Below, in pieces: positions 1-13,074 of a stretch of DNA of 64,000 nucleotides; the first letter of the stretch is position 1; each line of letters begins with the position of its first letter. The notes beneath the pieces were generated by a model. The model was given only the letters and a program-made list of their open reading frames with translations. It was not told the origin of the DNA and searched no databases. This DNA is from Chaetorhynchus papuensis. Lineage: Eukaryota > Chordata > Aves > Passeriformes > Rhipiduridae. Position numbers and translations under genes: made by a program. The DNA lies in assembly GCA_013396525.1 (NCBI GenBank), contig VWYX01000349.1, positions 276,903-340,902 of the forward strand, in the 5' to 3' direction.

Positions 1-3000
1 GACACTTTATCAGTACAACAGTTGCACAGAAAATGTCCCAATCAGAAAAATCTGCATTCCTGTTTAAAAAAAAAAAAACAAAAACAAAACCATAAACCCT
101 CCCCAAAAAAACCCTCCAAAACAAAAAAACCCAACAAGAACATACATTAGGAAAAAAACCCCACTTTTTTTTCCTGTATTTCTTCATCAAGCTGTGTCAA
201 AATGACTGCACAGGCATCACAGTTACTGTACTTGAAATGCAGACCAACACAGGGTCATAGGGCATTGCTGTCATCACCTGCTATGGACAGCCTGAAGGAC
301 CTCCCGGAAACAGCTCACAGAACAGAAAAACTCCGTCCTTAGTGGGGCTCTGTTTGCTGTGGCTTTCATTAAATATGTTTTGGTCTAATTTTGGCTGACT
401 TCCTTTGTTTTTCACGAAAAGCTTGTTGAAGGTTTTTTGTCATTTTGGGCGAAACAAACAACTATTTTTCAGTAAACCTTTCTCATTCAACAGCAAGTTA
501 CCAGTGACTTCTGGATTCAAAACCTGTAGGATTCTCCAAATGGAACAGAAAAGCAATTACAGTGTGAAATGTGATGGACCACCACACCAAAGAGCTCAAA
601 CCAAAGCAAACTATTACACATTCTCTCTAGTCAAACATTAGTCTTTACACAGATAGTGAATAATAGACATTTTGCTCTCTTCCAGGCTTGAGTGATTGGT
701 TTTTACCTAGCTCACTTTTTGCCTCTATGTCTTGTATCATGAAAGTAGCATAATTCCATAGCATTAGTTTCAATATCATTTGAAATTACTTCACGGTCTT
801 GGAATATAAAATATATTTGCGACTAATTCTTCCTGTACTAAGCAAAACTCTTCTTTTTAATGTCAGCTTCTGTTAGAAAGAAACATTAGATGACATCCAC
901 TAGACTTACTGCAGCTTCATGTCTACAGTCACAGCATCTCTGCTTGGCACATGAAGGATTTATTTCCGGACAGGCTCATCCCAGTTAGATGGGGACAGAC
1001 ACAGCTGTAAAGCCAAAACCTTGACATGGATACATGTGTTGGGAACTCTTTAGGTTGTATTTTCTATACTGGGAACCTTTCAGCATCTCCTTCAAAGAGA
1101 ACAGGCAAAGGGGGATCCTGCATGGACAGAGCCACTGGAATTTGTCACTATGGGTTTCACAGAGGGTTTCAGAGGTTGATATTTTGTTTGGAGGCCATTC
1201 AGTAACAGAGCCATCTGAAACATCCTTCCACTGACTCCCTTTTTATCATTAGTTCCCTGCCCAAACACGCCAAGAATTCAGCATGCCCTAAATCCTTGCT
1301 GGCTGATGCAGCAAGAATCCCACAAAGGTCTCTAAGATTAGTAACTCTACTTTGTGCAACTGCAGAATGCCCCTTCTATAAAATTTCCCTTTGAGAGAAA
1401 AATAATTTCCATTTTCCAAGTGTATTGCGTTTAACATCAAAACTGCTGCTTCAGTAAAATTCATACATATATTAGTGAGTATGCCCCAAACTTTTTTGTA
1501 TTTTATACTTTACATTACAGCTTAAGATAAACTGTTTGGTCATGCAAGGTACCAGCCTCTTCTGAGAAGTGTGACTGAAACAGAGACAAATGGTTAAATC
1601 ATGGTGTTTTCTGCAAAGGATGGGGCACTTGCCAGCAGCTTTTAAAGGCCAGTTACAAAGAAGAGAAATGGGTCTCTTGCCCTTGCAGGGAAAGGGAAAA
1701 TTGTATCAAAGATAATGTGTGGAGGGGTGATAAATATTTAGAAATATTTAAAAAGTAAATTATTAGACAGAATATATTTCAACAAGAAATGCTACACTAA
1801 TAAGTCATTCTGACAGCTCAAACAGAAAATATGCTGTAACAAGAACAACAGTTCATATGTCATGTGGAAACGCTCCTCATGTCTTGTGTAACATTTCTGT
1901 CTAAACATTTATGCAGAAACATTAATATTTGTGTTCGAAGCTAAAGGAGCTCCGCTTCCACTGGAGAGCAACACTACAGTGAAGTCACTTTCAGACAGGA
2001 TGGTGACATTTTTCTCAAATTACTCACGTGAGCTTTAGTTTTAAACAGGAACACCACGTATAAATTACAAGTACGAATTTTCCTAATTCATCTTGCTTGC
2101 AAGAGCCCCACACTGAAACACAATCACTATCGAAATGAAATCAGTAAAAAAGGATGCAGAAAATATTTCTTTTTCCAGTCTGGCTCTTAACAGAAAGTTC
2201 TTAAGAAGCTCTTGTAGCTTTGTACAAAGGCTTAACCTGTTTGGCTTCCTCCTGCACAGAGCCGTGTGTGTCAGTGGCTGGGACTCACCTCTTCCCTAAC
2301 ACCACCACACAACATCTGGCACTACAGCAGTGAGTACCAGCAACCCTCAGAACACTGGGATCAACCCTCCCACACGGCCACCAGCTGTGTCCTCTGTGGA
2401 AGAGGCTCGGGGAATTACGCCCTGCAACTCCTGTTTTGTAGGACGTGCACTAATCAGAAAAAAACCCTGGTAATTTATGCAAATAAAAAGATAACAAGAG
2501 AAGGCCACTGTGTGCAACATTCAAATCCAAAGCGCCGTCGTTCCTATCCCAAAATGCTTTCAAACATTTCTTGTACTCCTTGCCTTCTAACCGAGGTGCT
2601 AGCAAAAGACTGAATGAAGACTCATATTTAAACACGGACATTGAATTGCTCCAATTGACTGAAAAAAGAGACATGAAACTGAGGAAAAGGGAGAAAGGTT
2701 GTAGTGAAAAATACTCCTAATAAGCACAGAGGGAATCAATTAATGAATATGGACACACAAAACATCTCTAAGAAGTGAAGCAATGTAGGAGAGCAAAGCC
2801 TTTTAAAATATTACATGCATTACAGCCATTTCTGCACTGTCATATCAGCTGAGGAAAACAAAAAGAGGAAAATGGCCTAGTATAATTTATTAAAAGAATT
2901 ATACAAGTTAAGGCTGGGCACTGTGAGGAGCCTTAACTTCACAAGTGGCATGTATGATTGCGAGGGTTCAGGCCTTTTTGGCAAGTAAATAACTTGCCTG

Positions 3001-4844
3001 CTTCCATTACGATAAGCTGGAAAATGTTCCCTGCAATGTTAAGAACTGTGAAAATGGCTTTTTAGATCAGACAGACAGTACACCTCCCCCTCAATACATT
3101 TAATTTTCCTTTTGCCACAGAATGCAGTAGGTAACAACCACTGCATATTAATTATTTCTTCTGAATTCATTCTTTTATCAGTTTATAAAGTGGTGACAAG
3201 CTTTCATCTGGTGCGGCTCAACACTGAAGAAGTTAGCTGCATTTGTGTATGAAAAAAATGAAATTACAGAACTCCATTACAAAGGACCTAAAAGAAAAAG
3301 GTGACAAAAGTATTTCAAGACAAATTGCTCCAGTCAAAACGTATTGAAATAACAATCTATTACTCAGCTAACAGCCAACAATAAAAAACACACTTATCAA
3401 TCATGATCTGAACTTTTAGATGACACATTTAGATGAAGGTGTGATTCTTTCAACGACTGAGTTCTGGATTTTCATGTGTCCTTTATTCTCTACCTTCCAA
3501 AGAATTATTTTTTTTTCTTTCTACAGTTTCTAAAAATGAAATAATGCCGTACAACTCAATGCGTAGCCCAACAAGATGCAGGAAAACAGTGCCTTATACA
3601 CTCAACCAAAACACACTCCACTAATTCTACAATACATTCCAGGAAATACCCAGTTCAGTGTCCTTGGGTAATTTGGAAAACACTTCTCAGCAGAACAGTG
3701 TTTGTGCTAAAAAGCTGCCAAGAAAGCCTCAGTAGCAGTATTTTTACAGTGCAATGAGAGCTCTCAGCTCCAGGGAAATGGAGGAGAGCTGATGACATTA
3801 TAATCTCACAGCGCTAAAATCTCAAAATGCTTGGGCATGCCAAACACCTTGATGCATCCCTTATCAATTTCCTGTATTATAAACCAATTACATTCTTTCC
3901 TGTGTTATTCATTTAGAGCAATAATGGTGCCTCCTTGATAGCACGGCTTTCTGCAAGGTAGGGGACTGTCCCACATTTTTGTTTCTACCCAAACAGACTC
4001 CTGTAATCTGAGTTCATCTCTGCAGTTCTCAGTGCTGCTACACTTTGTAAATTCCCCTTTCAGGTTCCAGAAAGACATCTCACAGGGCACAAAAGCACTC
4101 AGTCTGAGCAAGAACAGTGAAAAGTGAGAGTATATGAAATACATTGATAATTTCAGCACCCGCAGTAACACTTTCAGTTATTCCAAAGCTTAACAGCCAA
4201 ATGTGGTCCATGTCTTGCACACACCACAGATATCCATCTATTTGTATTGTACTTAGGAAATAAAAAACATACTATTCAAAAGCCATGCCCTTCCCATTAG
4301 TTAAAAAATAAAAGCAGTAAGACTCATTAAATAACTGAAATTTCAGTGTTTGCCATCATTCCCATCCCACTTATCTCCAAACACATACCCTGATTTGGAA
4401 AGAGGCAGTTTCTTAGATAAGGTTCAAAACCATGCAGCCCTCTCTGATTCATCAGTGAGGTATCAGATCTTTTATGGGTTAATTAACACTTCTGATCCCA
4501 TGAAAAACAAAATCTAGTATTTTAAGAGACTACTAGTCTGAATGAAAAATGATTATATTCTTGCTCTATGACTTAAAGAATTTAATCAGAATTGAAAGCA
4601 GAATTACCAACCTTAGCTGTGCAAGGTTTTAACTCCTGCAATATATGGATGCCTCCCAAACAGTATTACTCATAAAAAGAGAAAGATCAAAAAACTGCTT
4701 TTATTGCTTCACAGGCACAAGTCAATTATTAGGCAGTTGAAAGCTATCAGAGAACCCAACCTGGAAAAGGTTTTCTGTGCCTGAAAGCTTTTCTATTTTT
4801 TTTCAGCTACATCAGTTGGCCTAATAAAAGATATTACCTCTTCC
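1..4844. other. AT-rich noncoding DNA, no gene seen
   Basis: I find no coding exon, RNA gene or recognisable transposon here. An A/C-rich low-complexity tract lies at about 64-170. The open frames are under 120 codons, overlap on opposite strands and show no domain or biased codon pattern, so they look like chance frames. The one structural item is the short inverted repeat at 2905-2939, listed separately. The stretch could be intergenic or intronic; nothing in it decides between the two. Confidence 0.6.
2905..2939. repeat. Perfect 11-bp inverted repeat (hairpin)
   Basis: Left arm AAGTTAAGGCT (2905-2915) and right arm AGCCTTAACTT (2929-2939) are exact reverse complements around a 13-base loop. 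The stem does not extend past 11 bp because both flanking bases are C. It is too short to be a typical microRNA precursor, and no transposon terminal repeat is evident. It may be chance or a remnant of a small palindrome. Confidence 0.6.
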
Positions 4845-4880
4845 CACAAATCTTGTCTCAGTCACAAATCTTGTCTCAGT
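4845..4880. repeat. Exact 18-bp tandem duplication
   Basis: The unit CACAAATCTTGTCTCAGT occurs twice back to back (4845-4862 and 4863-4880) without a mismatch. The word TACCTCTTC lies close on both sides (about 4835 and 4880), suggesting a slightly larger, older duplication around it. This is consistent with replication slippage; no function is implied. Confidence 0.85.
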
Positions 4881-6289
4881 TACCTCTTCAGGCCACCACA
4901 TCTATAACAACAATGTTGGGGAGAAACAAGCATTCCTAAGCTCTGCTGAAAAAAAAGGACTACCTAAAACTAAAAGCGATCCTTCCTAATTAAAAACCTG
5001 CATTACAATGCATATCACAAAATGCATGTGAACCCAGAAATCAGGGGATGGGACACAGCGAAGCAGGGAAGTAAACAGGAATACATCTTGCCAAGGACAC
5101 TCACTTCTCCGTTCATCCATGGCCCTGCTCACTTCTGAAGATCTTTCACAATACATTAGTAAAATGGTCTGGCACGTTTCCAGACTGCCTCGCTGGGTGC
5201 CAGCCACAGGAGCTACTGGCTGTCATGCACGGTGTGAGAAACAGCAACAAGAGTAGGATTCTGCCTTTATCCTCTTTTCTACAGCTGAATTAAGCATTTG
5301 AAGAATTACTGAGAAATCTTCTTATGCTGAAAACTGAACCAAAAGCCTTTGCCGTGGTGAAGTGATTAGAAGGCCGAGCAAAAAGTAACCAGTCATTCAT
5401 CTGCCATTCATGCAACAAAGTACCCACACACAGTGACACACAGAATCTCACTCAAAAATCCAAATTTCTAAGAAACCTCCACTAAAGGCTCAAAAATACA
5501 ATTCAGAAAAAGAAATGCAAACATATATTGCTTCCTATTTTGCCTTTAGGATAAAAGTACCTTGGAAGAAAAATTGGAACCTGCAGAACATGCCATGAGC
5601 TACAAATAACGAGCAAGGACCTGATGCAGAGCAGAGAGAGTATGAGGGGACCTCATGAGGCACAGGAGGGTTATGGAGATCTTTTGAAGGGATTACTGAT
5701 ATAAACACAGTGTGCTTGTGGCCAGAAAAACAACTGTATTACATATTTTTAGTAAGCTAATGTATATTCAAGTTCACTCCCCATACAAAAACCACAGTTT
5801 GTACAAATTATACTAAGTTATAAAAAGTCTATGTATATTAGTTATATAAATTATGCGAATAATTATTGCAATTATTTGTCCTCTAGTTAGTGATATTTCA
5901 CTATCAATTTTGCTCAGAGAATACTGGTTTGATTCAGATTTCCAGCAATGAAAATGAGAAAAGGCTTTGAGCAGGTCTTTAATGTCATACACAAACTCCT
6001 TATTCTGCTCCACGTTTGGAGAACACCAGATTATTTGTGGCCAAACTTCCTCCTTTATGGGAAGTCAGCAGAAAGCAAATGAGTTACAGTAGGAGGGGGC
6101 CAGTCTCTGCTTTATGCTATCAGGATTCCAAGCAGCAACTTCTTGCTCTCCAAAAAAAAATAAGATTAACATTCACACAACCAACTCCTATTCCTCATTT
6201 CCTTTTCATGAGCTTTAAGACACGTGACCTTGCTGGGACTGCAGTGCAAAGAGAATGGAATCGGTATCTAATGTGCTGATTGCAAAACA
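4881..6289. other. AT-rich noncoding DNA, no gene seen
   Basis: I see no recognisable exon, RNA gene or repeat family. The open frames are short (66-87 codons) and unlike known proteins. Confidence 0.55.
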
Positions 6290-6910
6290 ATAAAAAAGAT
6301 ATATTCCTTTCTTATCTTTGTATTGCAAGATGTTCAGCACCCCGTTAGCAAAACCTGTGAGGGAGTTAATAAGATTAAATTAGGAGCAGCATGACTACTG
6401 CCAAAGGCAAAGCACAGCTGCTGGATGAAAATTCCATCCATTCTGCAATTTATGTGCTAAATAAATTAATGATATTAATGGTATCAATAACATTATGGTG
6501 AAACCCAACTCTCTCTCAAACTCCATCATCATTCACCTCAAATGTTCCCCATTTGCCTTTCCAGTCTGACTCCATGTGTTCTCCAGCATAGGAACTGCTG
6601 CTGAATGGGATTAAATAGCCAAATATGGCACAGCCATAGTTGGGTTTCATGTAATTGGTTCCCATGTAATGGGTGTGTAAAAAGTGAATAGAGAGCTCTG
6701 CAGCCTTGAATTCTGAGCCACAGAGGGACATGAAACCACTGGATAACACCTGTGCTGTTAGTGGAGAGTTTGAACAACCACACACTACACCAATAAGTGA
6801 CGGCCTCTGCATATTCATGAGAATAATATTGATTAAAGACTGGAATTCTGCTGATTTCATGCCATGGCAACAAACACAGTGAGACCTCAGACTATGCATT
6901 GATACCAAAG
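6290..6910. promoter_or_regulatory. Candidate conserved noncoding (enhancer-like) block
   Basis: The stretch has mixed composition without simple repeats and carries several words typical of vertebrate developmental enhancers. At 6808-6818 is TGCATATTCAT, close to a POU-factor site. At 6858-6871 is CATGCCATGGCAAC, which matches most of the palindromic RFX X-box. TAAT-core homeodomain words occur around 6455-6495. A 130-codon minus-strand frame at 6516-6908 overlaps a 111-codon frame in another phase; neither resembles a known protein. The call rests on motif appearance only: single motifs arise often by chance and conservation could not be tested here. Confidence 0.2.
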
Positions 6911-7539
6911 CTCAGCTCACTCTGGGATACGCACCAGAAATGCTTCACGCCACGCACCAGTGAAGTGGCACCTTTTGCTCTTGGAGCTGTGGTATTTAAC
7001 TGTATTTTCCTGGTGTTAGAGTCAGTAAGTTAAGCCACAGGAGTTAATGACTGATTTCATATTGATTATATCTGGGGGTAGAAACAGAATTTAACTCCAC
7101 AAATGGTGAATTTTCAACACAATCCAGTAAACCTTTTTAAAATCAGTTTACCTTAATTTTAAACTGCAGCTTATGATACATTAACTCATGGTTCATGCAG
7201 CTAGAAAGAACTGACATGATTATTTTGTCTGACCTACTACAACTGAAACAAAGTTTATGGGATTTCTCATTTTAAATAGTATGGTATGTTTTCTTCAACT
7301 GGTTTCAGAGTAAACTCTTAGAAACAGTCAACTCAAGAGTCAGTAATACTGAGATGATGAATTGCCACCCATCAGTAAATCCTATTATTTCTACCCAATT
7401 CTGGAAGCAAAAAAAAAAAAATAGAGGTAAATTTTGCCATTATTGATGTCTAAATCTCTATAGAGTCTTGCACAATTTTGGCCCTTTTGGTGAAATATAT
7501 TGTTTCTGAAAACTCTATATAATTGCAGAGTTAATTTAA
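6911..7539. other. AT-rich noncoding DNA, nothing recognised
   Basis: I see no gene or repeat family in this stretch. There is a run of A at about 7410-7422. Confidence 0.5.
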
Positions 7540-8110
7540 GATAGAGCTTGATGCATTTGAGCACTGAAGTTATATGACAAGGTTATAACTTTGAAAATCG
7601 TCATATTTATTTGTTTCAATCAGCATTGATTATTTCTCATGATTGATAAGAAGCACTGCGTATCATTGGTAGTAATTTATGGCTAGCATTAATACTTTGG
7701 GGTGTGAAATATTGCCAGCCATAACAACTCTATGCTGCCAAACCAAAATAAATATAAAGGCGAGACATTTCGAGACACGTAATTTATCTGTAAGAAAAAA
7801 GGCTGTCAAGGAAGCCTAAACAAAAAAGCACCTCTAGAAAATCTGTTAGAGCCTCAACTGTTCACATACAATTTTTCAATAAGATTAATTATCTCAAGGA
7901 AAAAGACATCCACTGCAGAATGTAAATTAAATCACAACCAATTAAACTCCGTTCACATAACCAAGAGTAACATGATGCAAACCACATTTCAGAGGAAATG
8001 CAGAAACTTTTTTCTTCTGCTACATCAATAGCTGATAGACCATCATTTGGATATGCAACTCAATCAGTTTGGAATATATAATAACTTCAGATGAGTGAAT
8101 TATTCAAGAA
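7540..8110. promoter_or_regulatory. Candidate conserved noncoding (enhancer-like) block
   Basis: This AT-rich but complex stretch lacks repeats and has retained several CpGs (around 7600, 7660 and 7761-7779) in an otherwise CpG-poor neighbourhood. It is dense in TAAT/ATTA homeodomain-type words, including TTAATTA at 7885-7891. It contains no open frame of 60 codons or more. This texture resembles deeply conserved noncoding elements of vertebrate gene deserts. That is an impression from composition and motifs, not an alignment. Confidence 0.22.
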
Positions 8111-9410
8111 AGAATGTACTGCACTGCCACTTCTGAAAGCCTCACATATCACTGTCATTTGAAATTCTGTTAGTTACACTATCACGTAAAATATGTTTCT
8201 TGAGTCCTGTATGAGATGACATGACAAAAATTTATATGTAGGGGTTTTTTTTCTGGCTCATTCACCTGCAGCATTAAAAAGCCAGGAATGACTTCCCTGA
8301 AATCATTGTTCCATGACAGTGAAACTGGTCAATCTCAAGCCTCAAGCATAATACGTGCATTTTTTTTTTGTATTGATACACAGGTACATGCACATCCTTT
8401 TCAAGCATATGCTCACACTCATATTCAGTGTGATCAAAATTTGGACTTCATGAGTATTTGGGGATTTACAGAAACTTCTGTTCTCCCGAACTGATCTGCA
8501 GGCAGCTTCACGGTGTGCATGTGTATTTTCATGTGGACAAGTGTAAGGAGGAACAAAAGATATCAATTCTGACAGCACAACCAGAACTCTATCTCCATGG
8601 AAATATGAGAATGGTGAGGGTGCTTGCCTCTGGTCACTGCAGCTGAGAATCCAAATCTGTCTTAGAAAGATATGAATTTAAGTACTTTAATGTGCCTGAC
8701 ACTTTAGACAGTCTGATCTCCTTACAGGGTCCTAGGGATTACCCATATCCCGTGCAAAAGGCATCCTCTACAGGGAATTTGGATTGAGTGCCTCCACCCA
8801 TAATCAAAATTGTTAACTGAAAACAAAGTATGTTTTAAAACACTGATTCTTAAAGGCAAAGGTGCATCAAGTGTCCTCAGAGTGTTCTGAGATGGTTTAA
8901 CTGCTCTCTGAGATACTGTGGAAGAAAGAAATAAGACTTGGATTCATTTTCAGTTTTTCCACGCTGAGTCACATTCTGTATTTACTCAAACAGATTGCTA
9001 AAGAGAAAATTGCCAAATGCAGAAGAAACACCACCTTGTTTTGAAGAGACACACTTCTACGTGCTGTGATATTTACAAAAGTATGCAGAAACTGATTAAT
9101 GTGAAACATGGTGCAAAAAAAAAATGTTAAAAAAGCTATTGAGAAAATACTTCCTTAATTAACATTCCATGTAAATGAAATGTCCAGGTTCTGGGCACGA
9201 AACTAAACAGAATTGAAGGTGTCCTAAAATGATGAGGATACAAAAGGAAATCAAAGCATGTGATGAGTCAATTTTGAAGTAAAGACTATAGTCTCAATAT
9301 CTCTTTTTCTTCTGCAGACAATCTGACTCACTCGGGCAGCAGTTAGGAAGCAAATACCGGATGCTCGTCTGCTGTTTGCTTACAAATTGCATGAGGAGAT
9401 GAAAAGACCC
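8111..9410. other. AT-rich noncoding DNA, no gene seen
   Basis: The overlapping short frames at 8288-8646 on both strands look like chance. I recognise no repeat family or RNA gene. Confidence 0.55.
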
Positions 9411-9713
9411 TGTGGAGCTGGAGAAAGGAGAAGCAATGAGATAAATGGCCTGTGGGTCTGAAGAAATGCAAAGGGAAAATGGAAAAGAAAACTGGGCTGA
9501 GGGGAGCAGATGGCTAAACCAGCAAGCATGCAAGATGAAAGAAGAAGGAGGATGAAAAGACAGGGCTAAAAATATCAGGGTGGGAAAAAAAGAGACACAA
9601 TAAAAAGAAAGAACAAATCCAGAACACAACAGAGCCGAGACTCTTAAAGGGCTGGAAATGGAGAGGATCAGATCAAAGGAGAGCAGGCAGCAGGGAGGGA
9701 AAGCAGTAAGCAG
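9411..9713. repeat. Purine-rich (A/G-skewed) block
   Basis: The plus strand is strongly biased to A and G across about 300 bases. The complementary pyrimidine-rich strand is therefore poor in stop codons and gives a 150-codon minus frame (9294-9746) full of Phe, Ser, Leu and Pro. That frame is best explained by composition. It could be taken for a hydrophobic protein, but it has no plausible signal or membrane topology and no known domain. Confidence 0.6.
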
Positions 9714-12700
9714 TCCTGCAGTGTGTGGGCATGGTGGCTGGAACACACAGGCTCAGGGAACTCACGAACGAATTCAGGCAGACTAGACTGGCACCTAGAG
9801 CCTTTCTCTGTTGGGGGATTGAAGACACGAATGAAAAACGGTTTTCTAAGGAATCTGACAGTTCAGTCCCTGAGTACACGAACTACCTGCCTTCCACTGC
9901 CTTGGTTACCTTCATCATTAATTGCTTAGTGTGGATATGACACATGGAAAAGCAGGAATGCAGTGGGCGTTTCTCATGATAAGCCCTCTTCTCTGCTAGT
10001 CTCCCACAGTAGCATCAAGACCCCTTTAATAGTAACTCTGGGTGTTGCAGAGTCCAGGGAATCTTTGTATGCTACTGGGAGGGTTTTTCAATAGCATTAA
10101 ATTCCTTATTTAGCCTTTTATAGGTTTTTGATGACAAAATGACTGTTTGTTTCTCTTTGAGTATTTATCTGCCTGTAGGTTGAGCTATGAACAGCTTTCG
10201 CAACTACTTTCAAAATCCATGTATTTAAAATGTTCTTGTATTGCAATCAAGCCTTTATGATTCCAGGCAACCAAGACAGCCAGGATTCCATCCCTCCAAG
10301 ACATTCTCTAGAAGCCCTGTTTAAACTCCTCAAATAATTTGAACACTGCCATTTAGATTTCTCCCCTTCTTACATCAGTTCTGCCCTGCGGTGTGAACTC
10401 CAGAATCTTCACATTTTAAATACAGCATGAAAAGAAAATCTTTTCCACAGGAGTAAGTTCAGCAACTATCACTACAGCTAAATTTCATCTTTACACTTCC
10501 TTTTTGGTCATGCCCCATTCATCTCCCGAATCTCCATGATTTCTTTGGTGCTGCTGGCCCTGCTAACAGGCTTACACTGTTCCCCTTCTGTTCCACTACC
10601 CTGTTACAAAACTGAGCAAAATATCTCCTCCAGGTGCAGTTCCCAACAATTGAGCTCACAGCCAGTTATCCCCTCCAGCACTTCCCATTAGCAAGCCATG
10701 ATGCTGCTTGCAGCCAACTAGGTCTACCTTCACTAATTTTCTCGTATTGTGCCATATTTCTGTGCTGGTCTCTGTTGTGGCCGTTTTATGACATTACAGT
10801 CCCTTTGATGGGGCTATCATGAAGTAGACTCCTGTAGCAAGTAAAAGACCTCTTCATGATGAAGTGATTAAAAGGTCATGATAAGAGAGCTATTCATTTA
10901 GTACAAGGGAGTACTTCATGGTGATCTCAAAGAAGCCGTAACAAAGTGATGAATACCTCACACCAAACTCGCCTCTCCAGGAAACATCTAATCTGGTGCT
11001 ATATTTGCAGACAATAAATAGAATTATAAAGGCTAGATTTGTGCAGGTGGTTGACTGCCTTCACTGGAACATTAATTTATTGCCTAAGACCCCAGGCTAA
11101 ACCTTTCATGCTCAAATACCCAAAAAGACTTGTCCTTACTTAAAAAGAACACAAAAATTGGATAATAAAGGGGCACATCTTAATATTTCTCTAAAAAGTG
11201 GACTCAACCATTTGATCTGTTAGGTCTGTCACACTACCAGTGTTCCTCATAGCCTGAGATGGAAGCTTGGTTTAAAGAGTGATGTGCAACAAAGACAGCT
11301 TAAAACATTTCTCTGGGACAGTTACATAAAGGTCTAGTCTTTGCCACCTACTTCAAGGTATTTCAACTCTATGCATGTATTTTAAAAGATCTCTCTTTCA
11401 TTCTGTCTGTACCAAAGTAACTGCTAACTCTCATTTACGGAAATTCACTTATCCAACGTTCCTTTCAGCACTGCTGAGAGATGCCAACGCCAGCAGATTT
11501 ATCTGCTTTCCCGACTGTCCTACTGGCCTAGTCAGAGAAGAGGCAGCCAGGCAACATTTTGGTAATCGAGGAGCCAGGAATGGGCCCAGTGCCTCTTCTG
11601 GGAGAATGATGGGATGGTTTCCTCATGCATAATGCAGATGGGAGACACCCCTGCCATACAGTGGGCTACGAGAAAAGGACTGTGAGACAGGATGGTTAAA
11701 ACAGCTGAAAAACACACAGCCTGTTTTTGTCTCTGGACATTTGCCCTGGGATAAAGTTTTCAGCCACAGGATTATGTATTACTTTTTAAAAGTCCAACGG
11801 TGCCAACCATCCCCACTGATAACCACTTGCACAGTGGATTCAATTATGCTGTACACTGGTGTTTCAAGTGAGTGAAAACTCTGCCTTAGCAATTTTGAAG
11901 CAATGACCTGGGTCAGGCTGACCCTTTTCCTTCAGGCTAAGTAAGTTTTATATTAACAGAAAGGCACAGGCTTCCCATGAAGGTACTTGTCCCTGCTTTA
12001 ATGAGAAGCAGCAATTCCAGATTCCAGTGACAAAGGAGCTTGATACTTCACTGCCTTATTTCTCTGCTTTGCAGGGGGAAGTGACTCAAAGAGTGGAGGT
12101 GGTTGGGGGGGGTTCTTTGCTTTTTAAATCTGTGCTCATCCTTCTCCTTTGTAGAATGTTCTTCCAAAACATCTGTTCTATTTTAAAAATAATTAACTAC
12201 TACTTTTGTTCTTGATGTTGAATATTTCCCAGAGAACTATTTTGTGCTCTGATTGTACATGGAACATACCAAGCCACTTGTTGAATTGTATCAGATATTA
12301 GTTCTTATGAAAGAATGGAAAAACTGTTCCAGCTTCACTATGTCAAGTTAAGGACTCGGCTGGATTTGTTCTTTTAACACCACTGTGTGGGCTACAAGTC
12401 AATTTTCAAAACCTCCTGACAGTGCACTTGCACATTTCCACAGCTTCTACTGTGATCCCAAAATGTCTGTGAGAAAGCTAGTAATTTCAGAAAAGCACAA
12501 AGAAATTGTTAGATAAACAAACCAGAACTTTCTATGATTTATTACGCGGAACATTCATTTTGCAATGTTCTTCTGGTCAGCAGGCTTAATTTCAAACGCA
12601 TTTCTCATTGTACCTCCTGAGTTGAACACAATTATGAATGTGATCTTCAGAAGGACATTTTTCTTTTCCAAGACTCAGTGAATAAAACTATTTTTAAAAA

Positions 12701-13034
12701 AAACACCCTGCCTATGAACATCATGAAAGGAAAAGACTCTTGACAGAAGAAATCATCTGTTAGGAAAATCTAGGTAGTGATAAAAACAGATTACTGCCCA
12801 ATCCTGTTAACCACTCCCACCTTTGATGTGGATGTATTCTGAAAAGTGGTGACTAGGAAAACACTAATATTTTTAGTAAAATAAATACTTTTCATCTACG
12901 ATGAAAATCTTTTTACTGATCTCTGTAAACTCTGTTTAGTTCATAAATGTGTGATTTGCATCCAGAAACAACTAAGTAGTCAATTTAAATATGCGCTACT
13001 ATTAATTTGACATATATGCTCACAGTATGCCATA
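9714..13034. other. AT-rich noncoding DNA, no gene seen
   Basis: Only short frames (up to about 85 codons) occur, often on both strands. The part at 10,240-10,800 is richer in C and T and could be an old repeat, but I cannot match it to a family. No RNA gene was recognised. Confidence 0.55.
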
Positions 13035-13049
13035 NNNNNNNNNNNNNNN
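13035..13049. other. Assembly gap (15 N)
   Basis: Fifteen unknown bases sit immediately before a TA microsatellite. The dinucleotide repeat is the likely reason the assembly broke, so the gap length and repeat number are unreliable. Confidence 0.98.
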
Positions 13050-13074
13050 ATATATATATATATATATATATATA
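13050..13074. repeat. TA dinucleotide microsatellite
   Basis: An uninterrupted AT/TA run of about 25 bases directly follows the N gap. Its true length is unknown because it may continue into the gap. Confidence 0.97.

Noticed and set aside
6516..6908. 130-codon minus-strand frame
   Set aside because: A second minus frame in another phase covers the same bases, and the region looks like regulatory DNA.
9294..9746. 150-codon hydrophobic minus-strand frame
   Set aside because: It is explained by the purine-rich plus strand, which removes stops from the complement; it shows no domain or coherent membrane topology.
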